Below, piece by piece: positions 34,940 through 44,841 of a stretch of DNA of 64,000 nucleotides. Numbering within the stretch: the stretch's first letter is position 1; every line of letters starts with the position of its first letter. Made by a program: the position numbers and the translations under genes. The notes beneath the pieces were generated by a model. It worked only from the letters and a program-made list of their open reading frames with translations, was not told the DNA's origin and made no database searches. Source of the DNA: Comamonadaceae bacterium (GTDB lineage: Bacteria > Pseudomonadota > Gammaproteobacteria > Burkholderiales > Burkholderiaceae_C). The stretch is from the NCBI GenBank assembly GCA_027485235.1, contig JAIXRJ010000030.1, positions 62,001 to 126,000 of the forward strand, given 5' to 3'.

Positions 34940-36739
34940 TTAAATATACAGAATTCTTATTGAATTATCACCATAATTTGCCACGGCCAAAGATTTTCCT
35001 GAAGGTGAAACATCTATACCGTGAGGGAAGAAAACGTCATCACTGACCGTTCCAACAAATTGAATTTCCAAGGCGTCTGTATTGCACAAAAAATTCAATA
35101 CTTGATCGTTGGCCTGATCCACGCAAATCAGATTAAAACAACTTCCTTCGCCGTTTGGTGAAACAATGCAGCAATCTTCGATGGAAACATATTTTTCATT
35201 GGCATATTCGAGTTCTGCAACAGGTAAATCTTCAAAAGTACCTTCTTGTTGGTCGAATTTATGAAGACTTATGAATGAAGTAGAGCTTTTTTCAGTATTT
35301 TCTTGCTTTACCACGACTCCGGAAATAAGGACAATGTAATCACCGTTGGGTGTTATGAGCACTGACTTTGGCCTCAGAGGAGACAATCTGCTGGTTTGTT
35401 GATAAGTTGTTTTGCCCGTGAGGACGTCAATGATTTCTACAAAACCGATCTTGCCTATTTCACTTGCAGCAAGGAATCGAGAGTCAGGCGAAAAGCAAAG
35501 CGAGTGATAGGTTCCTGTTCTAATATCCTTGGAATATTTAATCTCAAATCCATGGAGGCACTCAATGGAATGCACCGATATTCCTTTGTTTGCCGACATG
35601 GTATGGCTTATGGCCATCAGTTTTTTATTGGGTGATACCTTCACAATTTCTGGAAATGTGATTCCTTTTGTGGCTTCGTACAGAAGTGCAACAGAACTGT
35701 CAGGGGATTGATCGGAAATTTTATAAACCCGAAGGTGCTGGCCATACAGGTTGACAGTGACAAATGTCGTGTCAGAGAGCCATGCCACGCCTGAGCATGT
35801 TGCAAAACGCTTTCTATCGCCCACAGTGAACGCATCGTATTGAGTGTCTGATTTTGAGTGGGACCTTGAATCATCAATATGAACCTTGAGTGTATTCTTA
35901 CTGCTGATGGTGTGGTTCACTTCTTGGTGGGTAACATGCTTTTTATCGACTTTATCTTTCACGTTTTCAATTGCACTTGTCACATTAGACGGGTTTATCC
36001 ACCAAGATTGCCATTGCGTATTGCTGTATTGCAAGAGCAAATCACACATAAATGATGTTTGCGTACGATCGTCCTTTTTTACCGATCGCCATAAACTATC
36101 ATCCTGATTTTCCTCTAAAGGAATCAACCATTTTTTATCTCGTTTCAATGAAATTAAAGAAAGGTTGGATTTTAATGCCTCTGCAGCCAAGTATAAATCT
36201 GCCATGTTGTGATGTTTCCAGTGCCGCGGATCGGGTTGAAAAACGCCCGAACAAAAAGCTGCAGTACCCGATCCGAGGAGATGAACCACCGTATCTTCGG
36301 GCAGTGCATTGGCGAAATGCAAACTGATCTGATCTTTGCGATAACTTGTATGCGGGGGGCGAAAAATTACACCATGAAAGCCGACGATAGATCGATGGCC
36401 ATAAGTGCTCAGTGCAAACTTGATTCGGCTCACATAGTCGGGTGGGTAAAATATGTCATCGTCAAAAAATACGATGATTGCATCTGAAGAAAAATGTACA
36501 GGTGCAAGGAATCGATTGCAGGTATGTAAATTATCATCGTCAGTCGGTAAAAATGGACGGCACTTGTGATGGTTGATCAATTCAACAGGAATTTTCTTAT
36601 ATCCATCAAGGTAGATATAAAGAATGTCAACTTGTGCAAGTATCCCGGGTAGCATTTTCACAAAGGTGTGAATACGGGTTGGCATTGTTGCAATAGAGCC
36701 AACCACAGGCAGTTTGTCTGTTGATAAATTGCTGTTCAT
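34940..36739 (-). CDS. glycosyltransferase fused to a beta-propeller
   Basis: A 599-residue protein. Residues 1-250 look like a GT-A glycosyltransferase: VVGSIATMPTRIHTFVKMLP, then IIVFFDDDIFYPPDYV with an acidic metal site at 93-95, and HHNMADLYLAAEA later. After a polar linker (about 265-305), residues 310-599 look like a WD40/YVTN-lactonase beta-propeller. Its repeated blade patterns are CSGVAWLSDTTFVTVN, ITFPEIVKVSPNKKLMAISH, YHSLCFSPDSRFLAASE, PKSVLITPNGDYIVLISG and PHGIDVSPSGKSLAVANYGD. The gene is AT-rich, pointing to transfer. The acceptor and donor are unknown; the propeller may bind a glycan or partner protein. Confidence 0.75.
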   Translation of the reverse strand: MNSNLSTDKLPVVGSIATMPTRIHTFVKMLPGILAQVDILYIYLDGYKKIPVELINHHKCRPFLPTDDDNLHTCNRFLAPVHFSSDAIIVFFDDDIFYPPDYVSRIKFALSTYGHRSIVGFHGVIFRPPHTSYRKDQISLHFANALPEDTVVHLLGSGTAAFCSGVFQPDPRHWKHHNMADLYLAAEALKSNLSLISLKRDKKWLIPLEENQDDSLWRSVKKDDRTQTSFMCDLLLQYSNTQWQSWWINPSNVTSAIENVKDKVDKKHVTHQEVNHTISSKNTLKVHIDDSRSHSKSDTQYDAFTVGDRKRFATCSGVAWLSDTTFVTVNLYGQHLRVYKISDQSPDSSVALLYEATKGITFPEIVKVSPNKKLMAISHTMSANKGISVHSIECLHGFEIKYSKDIRTGTYHSLCFSPDSRFLAASEIGKIGFVEIIDVLTGKTTYQQTSRLSPLRPKSVLITPNGDYIVLISGVVVKQENTEKSSTSFISLHKFDQQEGTFEDLPVAELEYANEKYVSIEDCCIVSPNGEGSCFNLICVDQANDQVLNFLCNTDALEIQFVGTVSDDVFFPHGIDVSPSGKSLAVANYGDNSIRILYI

Positions 36740-36812
36740 TTGATTTTTCTGTTTTGGCTTTGCTGCGACTGCAGGTGGATCACGGTCCCAGCCGTGTGAT
36801 TATTTGTGCAGT

Positions 36813-38108
36813 TTACAAGCGGAACACGGTAAAGCCTTGTTGCGCTGTCGCTTGGCGGTTGTACAGGCTTTTAACGTCGGTGAGGACAGGTTGGTTGCCT
36901 TGGCAGAATTGGCGCAGTTCGGCGGCTGTGGTGGTCCGGTATTCGCGGTGGCCGACGGCGACGACGAGCGCGTCCACTGGGTGTTGAGGGCTGATCTGGC
37001 CGAGGGTGAGCCCGTATTTGTCATGCACTTCTTGTGCGTCGGCCCAAGGGTCGGCGACGACGACACTGGCGCCCCAAGCTTCAAATTCACGAACCATGTC
37101 TACGACTTTGCTGTTGCGTATGTCGGGGCAGTTCTCTTTGAAGGTAATTCCGAGCACGCCGATGCGGCAGCGCGGAACGTCCATGCCGTTTTGGAGCATG
37201 AGTTTGATGGTGTTGCGCGCAACGTATCGGGCCATGTTTTCGTTGATACGGCGACCTGCCAAGATGATTTGGGGCTTGTAACCCACTTCTTGGGCTTTGT
37301 GGGTGAGGTAGTACGGGTCCACGCCAATGCAGTGACCGCCGACCATGCCCGGTCTGAAGGGCATGAAGTTCCATTTACTGCCTGCAGCCTCGAGCACTTC
37401 AAGCGTATCGATCTGAAGCCGTTCGAAGATGAGAGAGAGTTCGTTGACAAAGGCGATGTTGAGGTCGCGCTGACTGTTTTCGATCACTTTGGCGGCTTCA
37501 GCCACTTTGATACTGCCTGCTTTGTAGGTGCCTGCGGTGATGATTTGCCCATAGAGTTGGTCGACCGCGTCAGCCACTTCAGGTGTGCTGCCGCTGGTGA
37601 TTTTTTTGATGGTGGTCAGGGTGTTGATTTTGTCGCCGGGGTTGATCCGCTCAGGGCTGTACCCGCAAAAGAAATCCTGGTTGAACTTGAAGCCGCTGAA
37701 CTTTTCCAGCACGGGCACGCACACTTCTTCTGTGGCACCAGGGTAGACGGTGGATTCGTAAATGACCACATCGCCCACCTTGAGGACTTTGCCCAGGGTT
37801 TCACTGGCTTTGATCAAGGACGTCATGTCAGGGTGGTTGGCCTGATCTACCGGGGTGGGTACGGTGACAATGAAAATTTGTGCGAGTTGCAGGTCTTGTC
37901 GGTCTGCGCTGTAGCGCAGGTGTGTTGCGGCCCTCAGCGCTTCGGGGCTGCATTCGAGTGTGTGGTCCTTGTCCGATTGCAGTTCGGCAATGCGCGCTGG
38001 GTTGATGTCAAAGCCGATGGTGTCACGGTATTTGCCAAATTCAACGGCCAAAGGCAAGCCGACATAACCCAAGCCAATGATGGCAATGGTTTTGTTTTGC
38101 AGATTCAT
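36813..38108 (-). CDS. nucleotide-sugar (UDP-HexNAc) 6-dehydrogenase, TviB/WbpO-like
   Basis: A 431-residue NAD-dependent enzyme that oxidises C6 of a UDP-sugar to a uronic acid. It has the Rossmann start IAIIGLGYVGLPLAVEFGK, TVPTPVD, YESTVYPGATEE, YSPERINPGDK, and the catalytic cysteine in GGHCIGVDPYYL. The pattern is of the UDP-GlcNAc/GalNAc dehydrogenase (TviB/WbpO) type rather than UDP-glucose dehydrogenase. The ATG at 38108 (MNLQNKTIAIIG) was chosen because the upstream frame adds an unrelated stretch. It would supply an amino-uronic acid for the glycan made in this region. Confidence 0.92.
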   Translation of the reverse strand: MNLQNKTIAIIGLGYVGLPLAVEFGKYRDTIGFDINPARIAELQSDKDHTLECSPEALRAATHLRYSADRQDLQLAQIFIVTVPTPVDQANHPDMTSLIKASETLGKVLKVGDVVIYESTVYPGATEEVCVPVLEKFSGFKFNQDFFCGYSPERINPGDKINTLTTIKKITSGSTPEVADAVDQLYGQIITAGTYKAGSIKVAEAAKVIENSQRDLNIAFVNELSLIFERLQIDTLEVLEAAGSKWNFMPFRPGMVGGHCIGVDPYYLTHKAQEVGYKPQIILAGRRINENMARYVARNTIKLMLQNGMDVPRCRIGVLGITFKENCPDIRNSKVVDMVREFEAWGASVVVADPWADAQEVHDKYGLTLGQISPQHPVDALVVAVGHREYRTTTAAELRQFCQGNQPVLTDVKSLYNRQATAQQGFTVFRL

Positions 38109-38263
38109 GGGTGTGCGAATGAGAGCCGGCGCTTGAATGTGCCGCAGGAGATGTGCAGCGTTAGACCTTGTTGTGAACAAAACCTCTCAAGCTTTACACC
38201 TTGAACTGGGCCGCGGCTTGAAAGTCAATTTTGAGAGCCAGCCAGCCAAGCACAGCAGAAGCA

Positions 38264-38278
38264 TTGACTTTTTGTCAA
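38264..38278. promoter_or_regulatory. TTGAC-TTTTT-GTCAA dyad upstream of the dehydrogenase
   Basis: A perfect five-base dyad about 155 bases upstream of the dehydrogenase start. On the minus strand it presents TTGACA, a good -35 hexamer, but no good -10 follows. It could be a promoter element or a small hairpin. Confidence 0.3.
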
Positions 38279-38468
38279 AGGTGTCCTTGATTTACCCGCT
38301 CTCGGGAAAAATGGGGTGGGTTTGACAGTGAAATGCACCACCCTGCGTTTGAAGGGATGAGGGTGGAAACTTGCGGGGTGTGCAAGAAGAGTTCTCGATC
38401 ATGCAACAGGAAGTGGGGATTGTACGCACAGGTGGTCGGCACCAGGGAAGCCCCGAGCGACGTGATGA

Positions 38469-38496
38469 TGCTGGAAAAGCATGGGGGTAAAAGCGG
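38469..38496 (+). repeat. 28-bp direct repeat, copy B (moaC 3'-end remnant)
   Basis: This is an exact copy of 30871-30898, in the same orientation and in the same reading frame as in moaC. The frame ends at a TGA at 38516-38518. The flanking codons differ from moaC but keep the pattern [19 protein letters not shown], so this is the tail of a moaC-type gene and not chance similarity. Confidence 0.85.
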
Positions 38497-38587
38497 GAGC
38501 TTTGTAGTGAAGTCGTGAGCGGCAACAAATCGATTGCGGCGCCACCCATGGGTTGAAGCTTTGTCCCAATGCCGTCCCTGTTCAAGT

Positions 38588-40045
38588 TCAATTCGAGGGA
38601 TCCATGTCCAAGCCAAAAGCCACTTTCAGCCATCTGCGGTGCGTTGCGGCCGTTTTTTCATCCCCAAGCCTTTGCGCCGCATCGATCACCTTGCGGATCA
38701 CTTGGGGTTCGGGCGAGTAGTGCAGCAGCACCAAGCCGTTGGCGAGCATTGGGGCTGCATTTTCATCGGTGACTGGGGTGCTGGTGAATTCGGCAAACAG
38801 GGCGGTGGTGCGAAACAGCATGCTGCTTTTGGCCACGCCCATGGCCTCTCCTGACCAGAAGGCGGTGCGTTGATGTTCTGGAATGAAGATTTGCCGAACG
38901 CGCGAATAGTCCACCGCCGTGAAAGTGGCCACAGCCAGGAGGGTGGTGCCCAGCAGGGGTAAAACGCGCTGTTGGCCTGCCCAAGCAGGGGTTTGTGGCT
39001 TCAGCAAGAGCAGGATGCACAGCAAAACCGCCATTTGAAAGGGCCCGTACCACAGCGGAAACTCCAGCAGGCTGTGCAGGCCAATGACGGACAGAACGGT
39101 CCAGGCCAATTGATGCTGCGTCGCATGGGAACGCCAAGGTCGCATGCGCCCAATGGCCCAGATCACGCCCAGTAGGAGGACTGTGGCCGCGGGGACACCC
39201 AAGGCAAAGGCGAGGTGCAAAGGCCCGTTGTGGGCGTTGCCCAGAATTTCGCAAAAGCGTTCGCCCGAATAATTGGCGCTGTAATGCGCGTATTTGAGTT
39301 CGTTCCAGCCCCAACCCCACCACGGCTTTTGCGCGATCAATTCGATGACATTTCGCCACAACACTTTGCGGCTGCCACAGCCATCGTCATGGGCCAGACG
39401 CGCCAAGGCGCTGACCGCGTCCGCGCCGGAGTTCATGGACAGCGATTGCGGCAAAGCCCAAAGCGCAAGCATGTAAACGCCCAAAGCCCAAATGGCCAAA
39501 CGCCGAGACAGCGAGCGCGCGCTCTGGCGGCTCAGGGATGCCCACCCGATGACCCATGCGCTCACCAGCAGCATTTGCAAGAGCCCTGTGCGCGAATTGG
39601 TGGCCGCGTTGCCTGTGGCGATGAGGGCCAGCATCCACAAAGCATGGGGACGTGACAAACCGTGCTGCGCCCACCACAGCACGGCCACGATGCCCATGGC
39701 CGTGAGGGTGGCCAACTGGTTGCGTTGTCGCAAGTTGGCTTGGGCCTCGCCCAAACCATTGAGGGCATGCACCCAGGGGCTCAAGGTTTCGGCCCAGCCG
39801 AAATACTGCAAAACGCCCATCGCGCTGCTGGCCAAGGCGGCAATGGCCCAAGATTGGGCAATGTCTTGGGCCCGCAGGGCTGAGCGAGAGACCATGAGGA
39901 GGCCCACGCATGACCAGGTGATCAGCAGTGGCACCACATTGGGCAAGGGGCTTGTGGCCCAGGGCTGTACCCAGGGCAGGACCAACAAGAAGCCCAGAAG
40001 GGGTGCCGCCCAAGGTGAGGACGGGCCGTCAGCCACGCGGTTCAC
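38588..40045 (-). CDS. PglL/TfpO-type O-oligosaccharyltransferase (Wzy_C family)
   Basis: A 485-residue membrane protein with about 10-12 helices. Landmarks of the PglL/O-antigen ligase superfamily are TNSRTGLLQMLLV, WWGWGWNELKYAHY, then a large loop with ILGNAHNGPLHLAFALGVPA (catalytic histidine region) and HSLLEFPLWYGPF. The C terminus is a soluble domain. It lies immediately downstream of a type IV pilin on the same strand (55-base gap), as TfpO/PilO ligases do, so pilin glycosylation is the likely job. An O-antigen ligase role cannot be excluded. Confidence 0.85.
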   Translation of the reverse strand: MNRVADGPSSPWAAPLLGFLLVLPWVQPWATSPLPNVVPLLITWSCVGLLMVSRSALRAQDIAQSWAIAALASSAMGVLQYFGWAETLSPWVHALNGLGEAQANLRQRNQLATLTAMGIVAVLWWAQHGLSRPHALWMLALIATGNAATNSRTGLLQMLLVSAWVIGWASLSRQSARSLSRRLAIWALGVYMLALWALPQSLSMNSGADAVSALARLAHDDGCGSRKVLWRNVIELIAQKPWWGWGWNELKYAHYSANYSGERFCEILGNAHNGPLHLAFALGVPAATVLLLGVIWAIGRMRPWRSHATQHQLAWTVLSVIGLHSLLEFPLWYGPFQMAVLLCILLLLKPQTPAWAGQQRVLPLLGTTLLAVATFTAVDYSRVRQIFIPEHQRTAFWSGEAMGVAKSSMLFRTTALFAEFTSTPVTDENAAPMLANGLVLLHYSPEPQVIRKVIDAAQRLGDEKTAATHRRWLKVAFGLDMDPSN

Positions 40046-40100
40046 GGCGGTTCCAAGTCAAACGCCCTGCGTTGCAGGGCGTTGGCGCAGGTTAAAGAGA

Positions 40101-40583
40101 TCACGAAGCTTTGCAAGAAGCCGGCAAGTACTTCACCGGCAGACCATTGCTGGTGGCCGGCCCACAGCGCCAAGCGGCGATGGTTTTGCCACCATCGGTG
40201 TTGCCATTGATGGGTGTGTTGCCGGTTTGCAGGGGTGTCAAGGCCATGGCGTTAGCCGAGCTGCTGGTCGTGCCACGCAGGGCTTCATGCTGGCCCACCA
40301 CGGTGATCACGCCATTGGCATCGACCGCGAGGCTGGCGACGTATTTGCTGGTCTGGCTGTCGCACGCTTTGGGCAGTGTGGTCGAAACGTTGGCATCGGA
40401 TGCGGAGCTGACAGCCTCGTTGACCGCTGTTTTGCAACCGTTGGCGGCCAGCAGCATTTCCGAGACTTTGGCGCGGATGGTGTAGTCCTGGTAAGCCGGC
40501 AAGGCCAGCGCGCCCAATATGCCGATGACCGCGATCACGATCATCAGCTCAATCAATGTCAAACCTTGTTGCCTTTTTTGCAT
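40101..40583 (-). CDS. pilA: type IV pilin
   Basis: A 160-residue prepilin. A short basic leader (MQKRQQG) precedes the PilD cleavage site G^[19 protein letters not shown], with Glu at mature position 5. A C-terminal disulfide loop is bounded by WRCGP and ASCKAS. The protein ends in serine, like P. aeruginosa group I pilins in which the terminal serine is glycosylated by the adjacent TfpO; here a PglL-like gene is likewise adjacent. The function is adhesion, twitching or DNA uptake as the major pilus subunit. Confidence 0.93.
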   Translation of the reverse strand: MQKRQQGLTLIELMIVIAVIGILGALALPAYQDYTIRAKVSEMLLAANGCKTAVNEAVSSASDANVSTTLPKACDSQTSKYVASLAVDANGVITVVGQHEALRGTTSSSANAMALTPLQTGNTPINGNTDGGKTIAAWRCGPATSNGLPVKYLPASCKAS

Positions 40584-40664
40584 GGCATTGCCTCCTTGGT
40601 GAATGGAGAACCATGGTAATTCATAGAACCAAAGTTCGCCATCACGTATCCACGAAGACGGTGT

Positions 40665-41363
40665 TCAGGTCTGAGCAGTGCGGCGTGACTGGATGAATTT
40701 GCCCGTTGCCAACACCAACAATGCGCCCGCAATACCCAAACCATAACCCCAGGCTTTGTCCTGAGGGATGTAGCTGACCAAACCCGGATCGGTTTGGATC
40801 ATGGTGCCCGCAATCCAGCCCAGGAGCATGCCACCAGCGGTGATGATCATCGGGAATCGGTCCATCAATTTCAGGACCAGCTGGCTGCCCCAGACGATGA
40901 TCGGGATGCTGACCAGCAAGCCGAAGATGACCAAAGGCATTTGGTGGTCGGCATTGCCTGAGGTCTGGGCGGCACCGGCGATGGCGATCACGTTGTCCAC
41001 ACTCATCACCAAGTCCGCAATGATGACGGTCTTGACGGCGCCCCAGAGTTTGTCGCTGCCCTGGATGTTGCTGTGATCGTCTTCATCGGGGGTCAGCAGT
41101 TTCACGCCAATCCAGATGAGCAAGACGGCGCCCACAAATTTGAGGAAGGGGATCGCCAACAAAGTGAGTGCAAAGAAAATCAAGATGACGCGCAGCACGA
41201 TGGCACCGGCCGTGCCCCACAGGATGCCCTTGGTGCGTTGGTGCTCAGGCAGTTGGCGGCAAGCCAGGGCAATCACCACGGCATTGTCGCCACCGAGCAG
41301 GATGTCGATCATGATGATCTGGCCGACGGCGAACCAGAAAGCAGGGGTCAGAAATTCTTCCAC
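40665..41363 (-). CDS. TerC family integral membrane protein
   Basis: A 232-residue membrane protein with about seven helices. It opens FWFAVGQIIMIDILLGGDNA and has a second acidic motif IIADLVMSVDNVIAIAGAA. These GDNA/SVDN acid-containing helices define TerC/Alx proteins, several of which export manganese or work with exoenzymes during metalation. The central loop is acidic (TPDEDDHS). It follows sucD after a terminator-like hairpin. Metal export, probably Mn2+, is the best guess from the family. Confidence 0.9.
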   Translation of the reverse strand: MEEFLTPAFWFAVGQIIMIDILLGGDNAVVIALACRQLPEHQRTKGILWGTAGAIVLRVILIFFALTLLAIPFLKFVGAVLLIWIGVKLLTPDEDDHSNIQGSDKLWGAVKTVIIADLVMSVDNVIAIAGAAQTSGNADHQMPLVIFGLLVSIPIIVWGSQLVLKLMDRFPMIITAGGMLLGWIAGTMIQTDPGLVSYIPQDKAWGYGLGIAGALLVLATGKFIQSRRTAQT

Positions 41364-41417
41364 GGTATTCCTTTGACGTCGAAACGAGGCCGACGAATCT
41401 TGATTTCAGAAAACGAA

Positions 41418-41448
41418 AAGCCGGATTGTCCCGCGGGGCAACCGGCTT
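41418..41448 (-). terminator. terminator after sucCD
   Basis: On the minus strand AAGCCGG and CCGGCTT pair around a 17-base loop that has a small inner CCCCGCGGG stem, followed by TTCGTTTTC. It lies about 65 bases after the sucD stop and before terC. Confidence 0.6.
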
Positions 41449-41512
41449 CGCTATTGTGGCAAACCACAGCCCCAAGCGGAGGGGGGGCTTGCCGCACAAG
41501 GGAAAACCCCGA

Positions 41513-42409
41513 TTACTTCAGCTGGGCCTTGAGCAATTGGCCCAGTTCAGAGGGGTTGCGTGTGACGATGAAGCCGCACTCTTCCATGATGGCCAACTTG
41601 GCATCGGCCGTGTCGGCACCGCCAGAAATCAAAGCACCTGCGTGGCCCATGCGCTTGCCGGGAGGGGCAGTCACACCGGCGATGAAGCCCACCACCGGCT
41701 TCTTCATGTTGGCCTTGCACCACATGGCGGCTTCGGCTTCGTCTGGACCGCCAATTTCACCGATCATGATGACGGCGTCGGTGTCGGGATCGTCGTTGAA
41801 AGCCTTCATCACGTCGATGTGCTTCAAACCGTTGATCGGGTCGCCACCGATACCCACGGCGCTGGACTGGCCCAGACCCACTTCCGTCAACATCGCCACA
41901 GCTTCATAGGTCAAAGTGCCCGAACGGGACACCACGCCAATGCGGCCTTTGCGGTGGATGTGACCGGGCATGATGCCGATCTTGATTTCGTCGGGGGTGA
42001 TCAGACCAGGGCAGTTGGGGCCCAGCAACAGTGTGCGCTTGCCGCCAGCGGCTTCTTTGGCCTTCATCTTGTTGCGCACGTCGAGCATGTCACGCACTGG
42101 AATGCCTTCGGTGATGCAAATCGCCATGTCCAAGTCGGCCTCTACAGCTTCCCAGATCGCAGCGGCCGCGCCTGCTGGGGGCACGTAGATCACGGACACG
42201 GTCGCACCGGTTTGGGTGGCAGCTTCCTTGACGGAGGCGTAAATGGGGATGTTGAAGATGGACTCGCCCGCCTTCTTGGGGTTCACACCCGCGACGAAGC
42301 AGTTCTTGCCGTTCGCGTATTCCTGGCATTTCTCAGTGTGGAACTGACCGGTTTTGCCGGTGATGCCTTGGGTGATGACTTTGGTGTCTTTGTTGATGTA
42401 GATGGACAT
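41513..42409 (-). CDS. sucD: succinyl-CoA synthetase (ligase) alpha subunit
   Basis: A 298-residue TCA-cycle enzyme subunit that binds CoA and carries the phosphohistidine. It opens MSIYINKDTKVITQGITGKT with the CoA-binding Rossmann domain. The phospho-histidine region is PPGKRMGHAGALISGG and the CoA region is LLGPNCPGLITPDE. It follows sucC on the same strand after a spacer of about 135 bases filled with three copies of a 41-base repeat, longer than the usual few bases. AGGAAA precedes the start. Confidence 0.97.
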   Translation of the reverse strand: MSIYINKDTKVITQGITGKTGQFHTEKCQEYANGKNCFVAGVNPKKAGESIFNIPIYASVKEAATQTGATVSVIYVPPAGAAAAIWEAVEADLDMAICITEGIPVRDMLDVRNKMKAKEAAGGKRTLLLGPNCPGLITPDEIKIGIMPGHIHRKGRIGVVSRSGTLTYEAVAMLTEVGLGQSSAVGIGGDPINGLKHIDVMKAFNDDPDTDAVIMIGEIGGPDEAEAAMWCKANMKKPVVGFIAGVTAPPGKRMGHAGALISGGADTADAKLAIMEECGFIVTRNPSELGQLLKAQLK

Positions 42410-42419
42410 GGGATTTCCT

Positions 42420-42542
42420 AATCAGTTGAGGACAGAGCTGAAGATCTGTCCCACAAAGTTAATCAGTTGAGGACAGAGCTGAAGATCTGTCCCACAAAGT
42501 TAATCAGTTGGGGACAGAGCTGAAGATCTGTCCCACAAAGTC
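42420..42542. repeat. three tandem copies of a 41-bp hairpin unit between sucC and sucD
   Basis: Units at 42420-42460, 42461-42501 and 42502-42542 are identical except for one internal A/G change and the last base. Each holds the inverted repeat GGACAGA-GCTGAAGA-TCTGTCC, so the sucCD mRNA would carry three successive hairpins between the two cistrons, ending just before the sucD ribosome site. Confidence 0.95.
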
Positions 42543-42544
42543 AT

Positions 42545-43705
<1,161 letters not shown>

Positions 43706-43893
43706 GAGGTCTTCTCTCAGAGGGGTGTAAATTCGACCGGTCCGCCGGGGTGCCCTGAATCAGGCAAAGTACGCCGGCAGGCGCTGGACACTGCAGCGTG
43801 CGACTGTATCATGCTGCTTTGCACCAATCTTGGGCCTTGCGTCTTACAGCGGCATGACGCAGAGCGCTTGTTTTCATGAGGAAAAACGCAAAA

Positions 43894-44817
43894 ATGGCCA
43901 AAATTTTCATCGATGGTGAAGCGGGCACCACGGGCCTGCAGATCCGCGAGCGCTTGTCGCTGATGCCCCAGATTCAGCTGCTGAGCATCGATCCGGCCCG
44001 CCGCAAAGACCCCGAAGCCAAGCGAGAACTGATGGCGACCGCCGATCTGGTGGTGCTGTGTCTGCACGACGATGCCGCCATGGAGTCGGTGGCCATGATC
44101 GACAGTTTGGTCGGCAAAAAACCCCGCATCGTGGACGCCTCCACCGCGCACCGCTGTCACCCCGCATGGGTGTATGGCTTTCCGGAACTGGCTGCGGGCC
44201 AAAGCGAGGCTGTGATCGCTGCTGAGCGCGTGGCCAACCCCGGTTGCTACGCCACCGGTGCCATTGCTTTGTTGCGTCCTTTGGTCGATGCCGGCCTGAT
44301 CCCCAGCGACTACCCGGTCTGCTTGCCTTCTGTCAGCGGCTATTCGGGCGGTGGCCGCGCCATGATCGAAGACTACGAAGCGGGCAAAGCACCCTTGCAC
44401 GAAGCCTACGCCTTGGGCCTCCAGCACAAGCACATCCCTGAAATCATGCACTTCACAGGATTGACCTGCCGTCCGCTGTTTGTACCGGCAGTGGGCAACT
44501 TTCGCCAGGGCATGCTGGTGCAACTGCCTTTGCATCTGGACGCCCTGCCCGGCAAGCCCCAAGCCGCTGATTTGCAGCAAGCCTTGCGTACCCATTACGC
44601 GGCCAGCCAGGCGGCAGGTGGCTGGGTCAGTGTGGAGCCCGCAAGCGAGAACGGCAAGCTCGATGCCTTGGCGCTGAACGACACCAACAAGTTGGAGTTG
44701 CGCGTGTTTGCCAACGAAGATGCCCGCCACGCGGTGCTGATCGCCCGCTTGGACAACCTGGGCAAGGGTGCCAGCGGTGCGGCGGTGCAAAACATCCAGT
44801 TGATGTTGGGCCTTTGA
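43894..44817 (+). CDS. argC: N-acetyl-gamma-glutamyl-phosphate reductase (short type)
   Basis: A 307-residue arginine-synthesis enzyme of the short (type 2) ArgC class. It has an NAD(P) domain starting [27 protein letters not shown], and the catalytic cysteine in [12 protein letters not shown]. Also present are [17 protein letters not shown] and [11 protein letters not shown]. The ATG at 43894 has GAGGAAA nine bases upstream; an in-frame ATG six codons earlier would lie on that ribosome site. No other arg gene is nearby. Confidence 0.94.
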   Translation: MAKIFIDGEAGTTGLQIRERLSLMPQIQLLSIDPARRKDPEAKRELMATADLVVLCLHDDAAMESVAMIDSLVGKKPRIVDASTAHRCHPAWVYGFPELAAGQSEAVIAAERVANPGCYATGAIALLRPLVDAGLIPSDYPVCLPSVSGYSGGGRAMIEDYEAGKAPLHEAYALGLQHKHIPEIMHFTGLTCRPLFVPAVGNFRQGMLVQLPLHLDALPGKPQAADLQQALRTHYAASQAAGGWVSVEPASENGKLDALALNDTNKLELRVFANEDARHAVLIARLDNLGKGASGAAVQNIQLMLGL

Positions 44818-44841
44818 GGGTGGCCTGAACCAGGCCGAGGT

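Larger units (their letters stand above)
38109..38587. other. gene-free stretch holding the second moaC-like repeat
   Basis: About 480 bases between the dehydrogenase start and the PglL stop. It contains a short hairpin near 38264 and a moaC-like 3' end remnant at about 38456-38518, which reads in frame as [19 protein letters not shown] followed by a stop. Upstream of that remnant there is no further resemblance to moaC. Nothing else was recognised. Confidence 0.7.

Noticed and set aside
38109-38180. N-terminal extension of the UDP-sugar dehydrogenase
   Set aside because: The extra 24 residues precede the Rossmann start and match nothing; ATG 38108 gives the normal family length.
38333-38518. 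A 61-codon gene at the second 28-bp repeat
   Set aside because: Only its last 20 codons resemble MoaC; the rest matches nothing and no ribosome site is convincing, so it is treated as a remnant.
42420-42542. CRISPR array
   Set aside because: The three units are directly adjacent with no unique spacers, and no cas gene is near.
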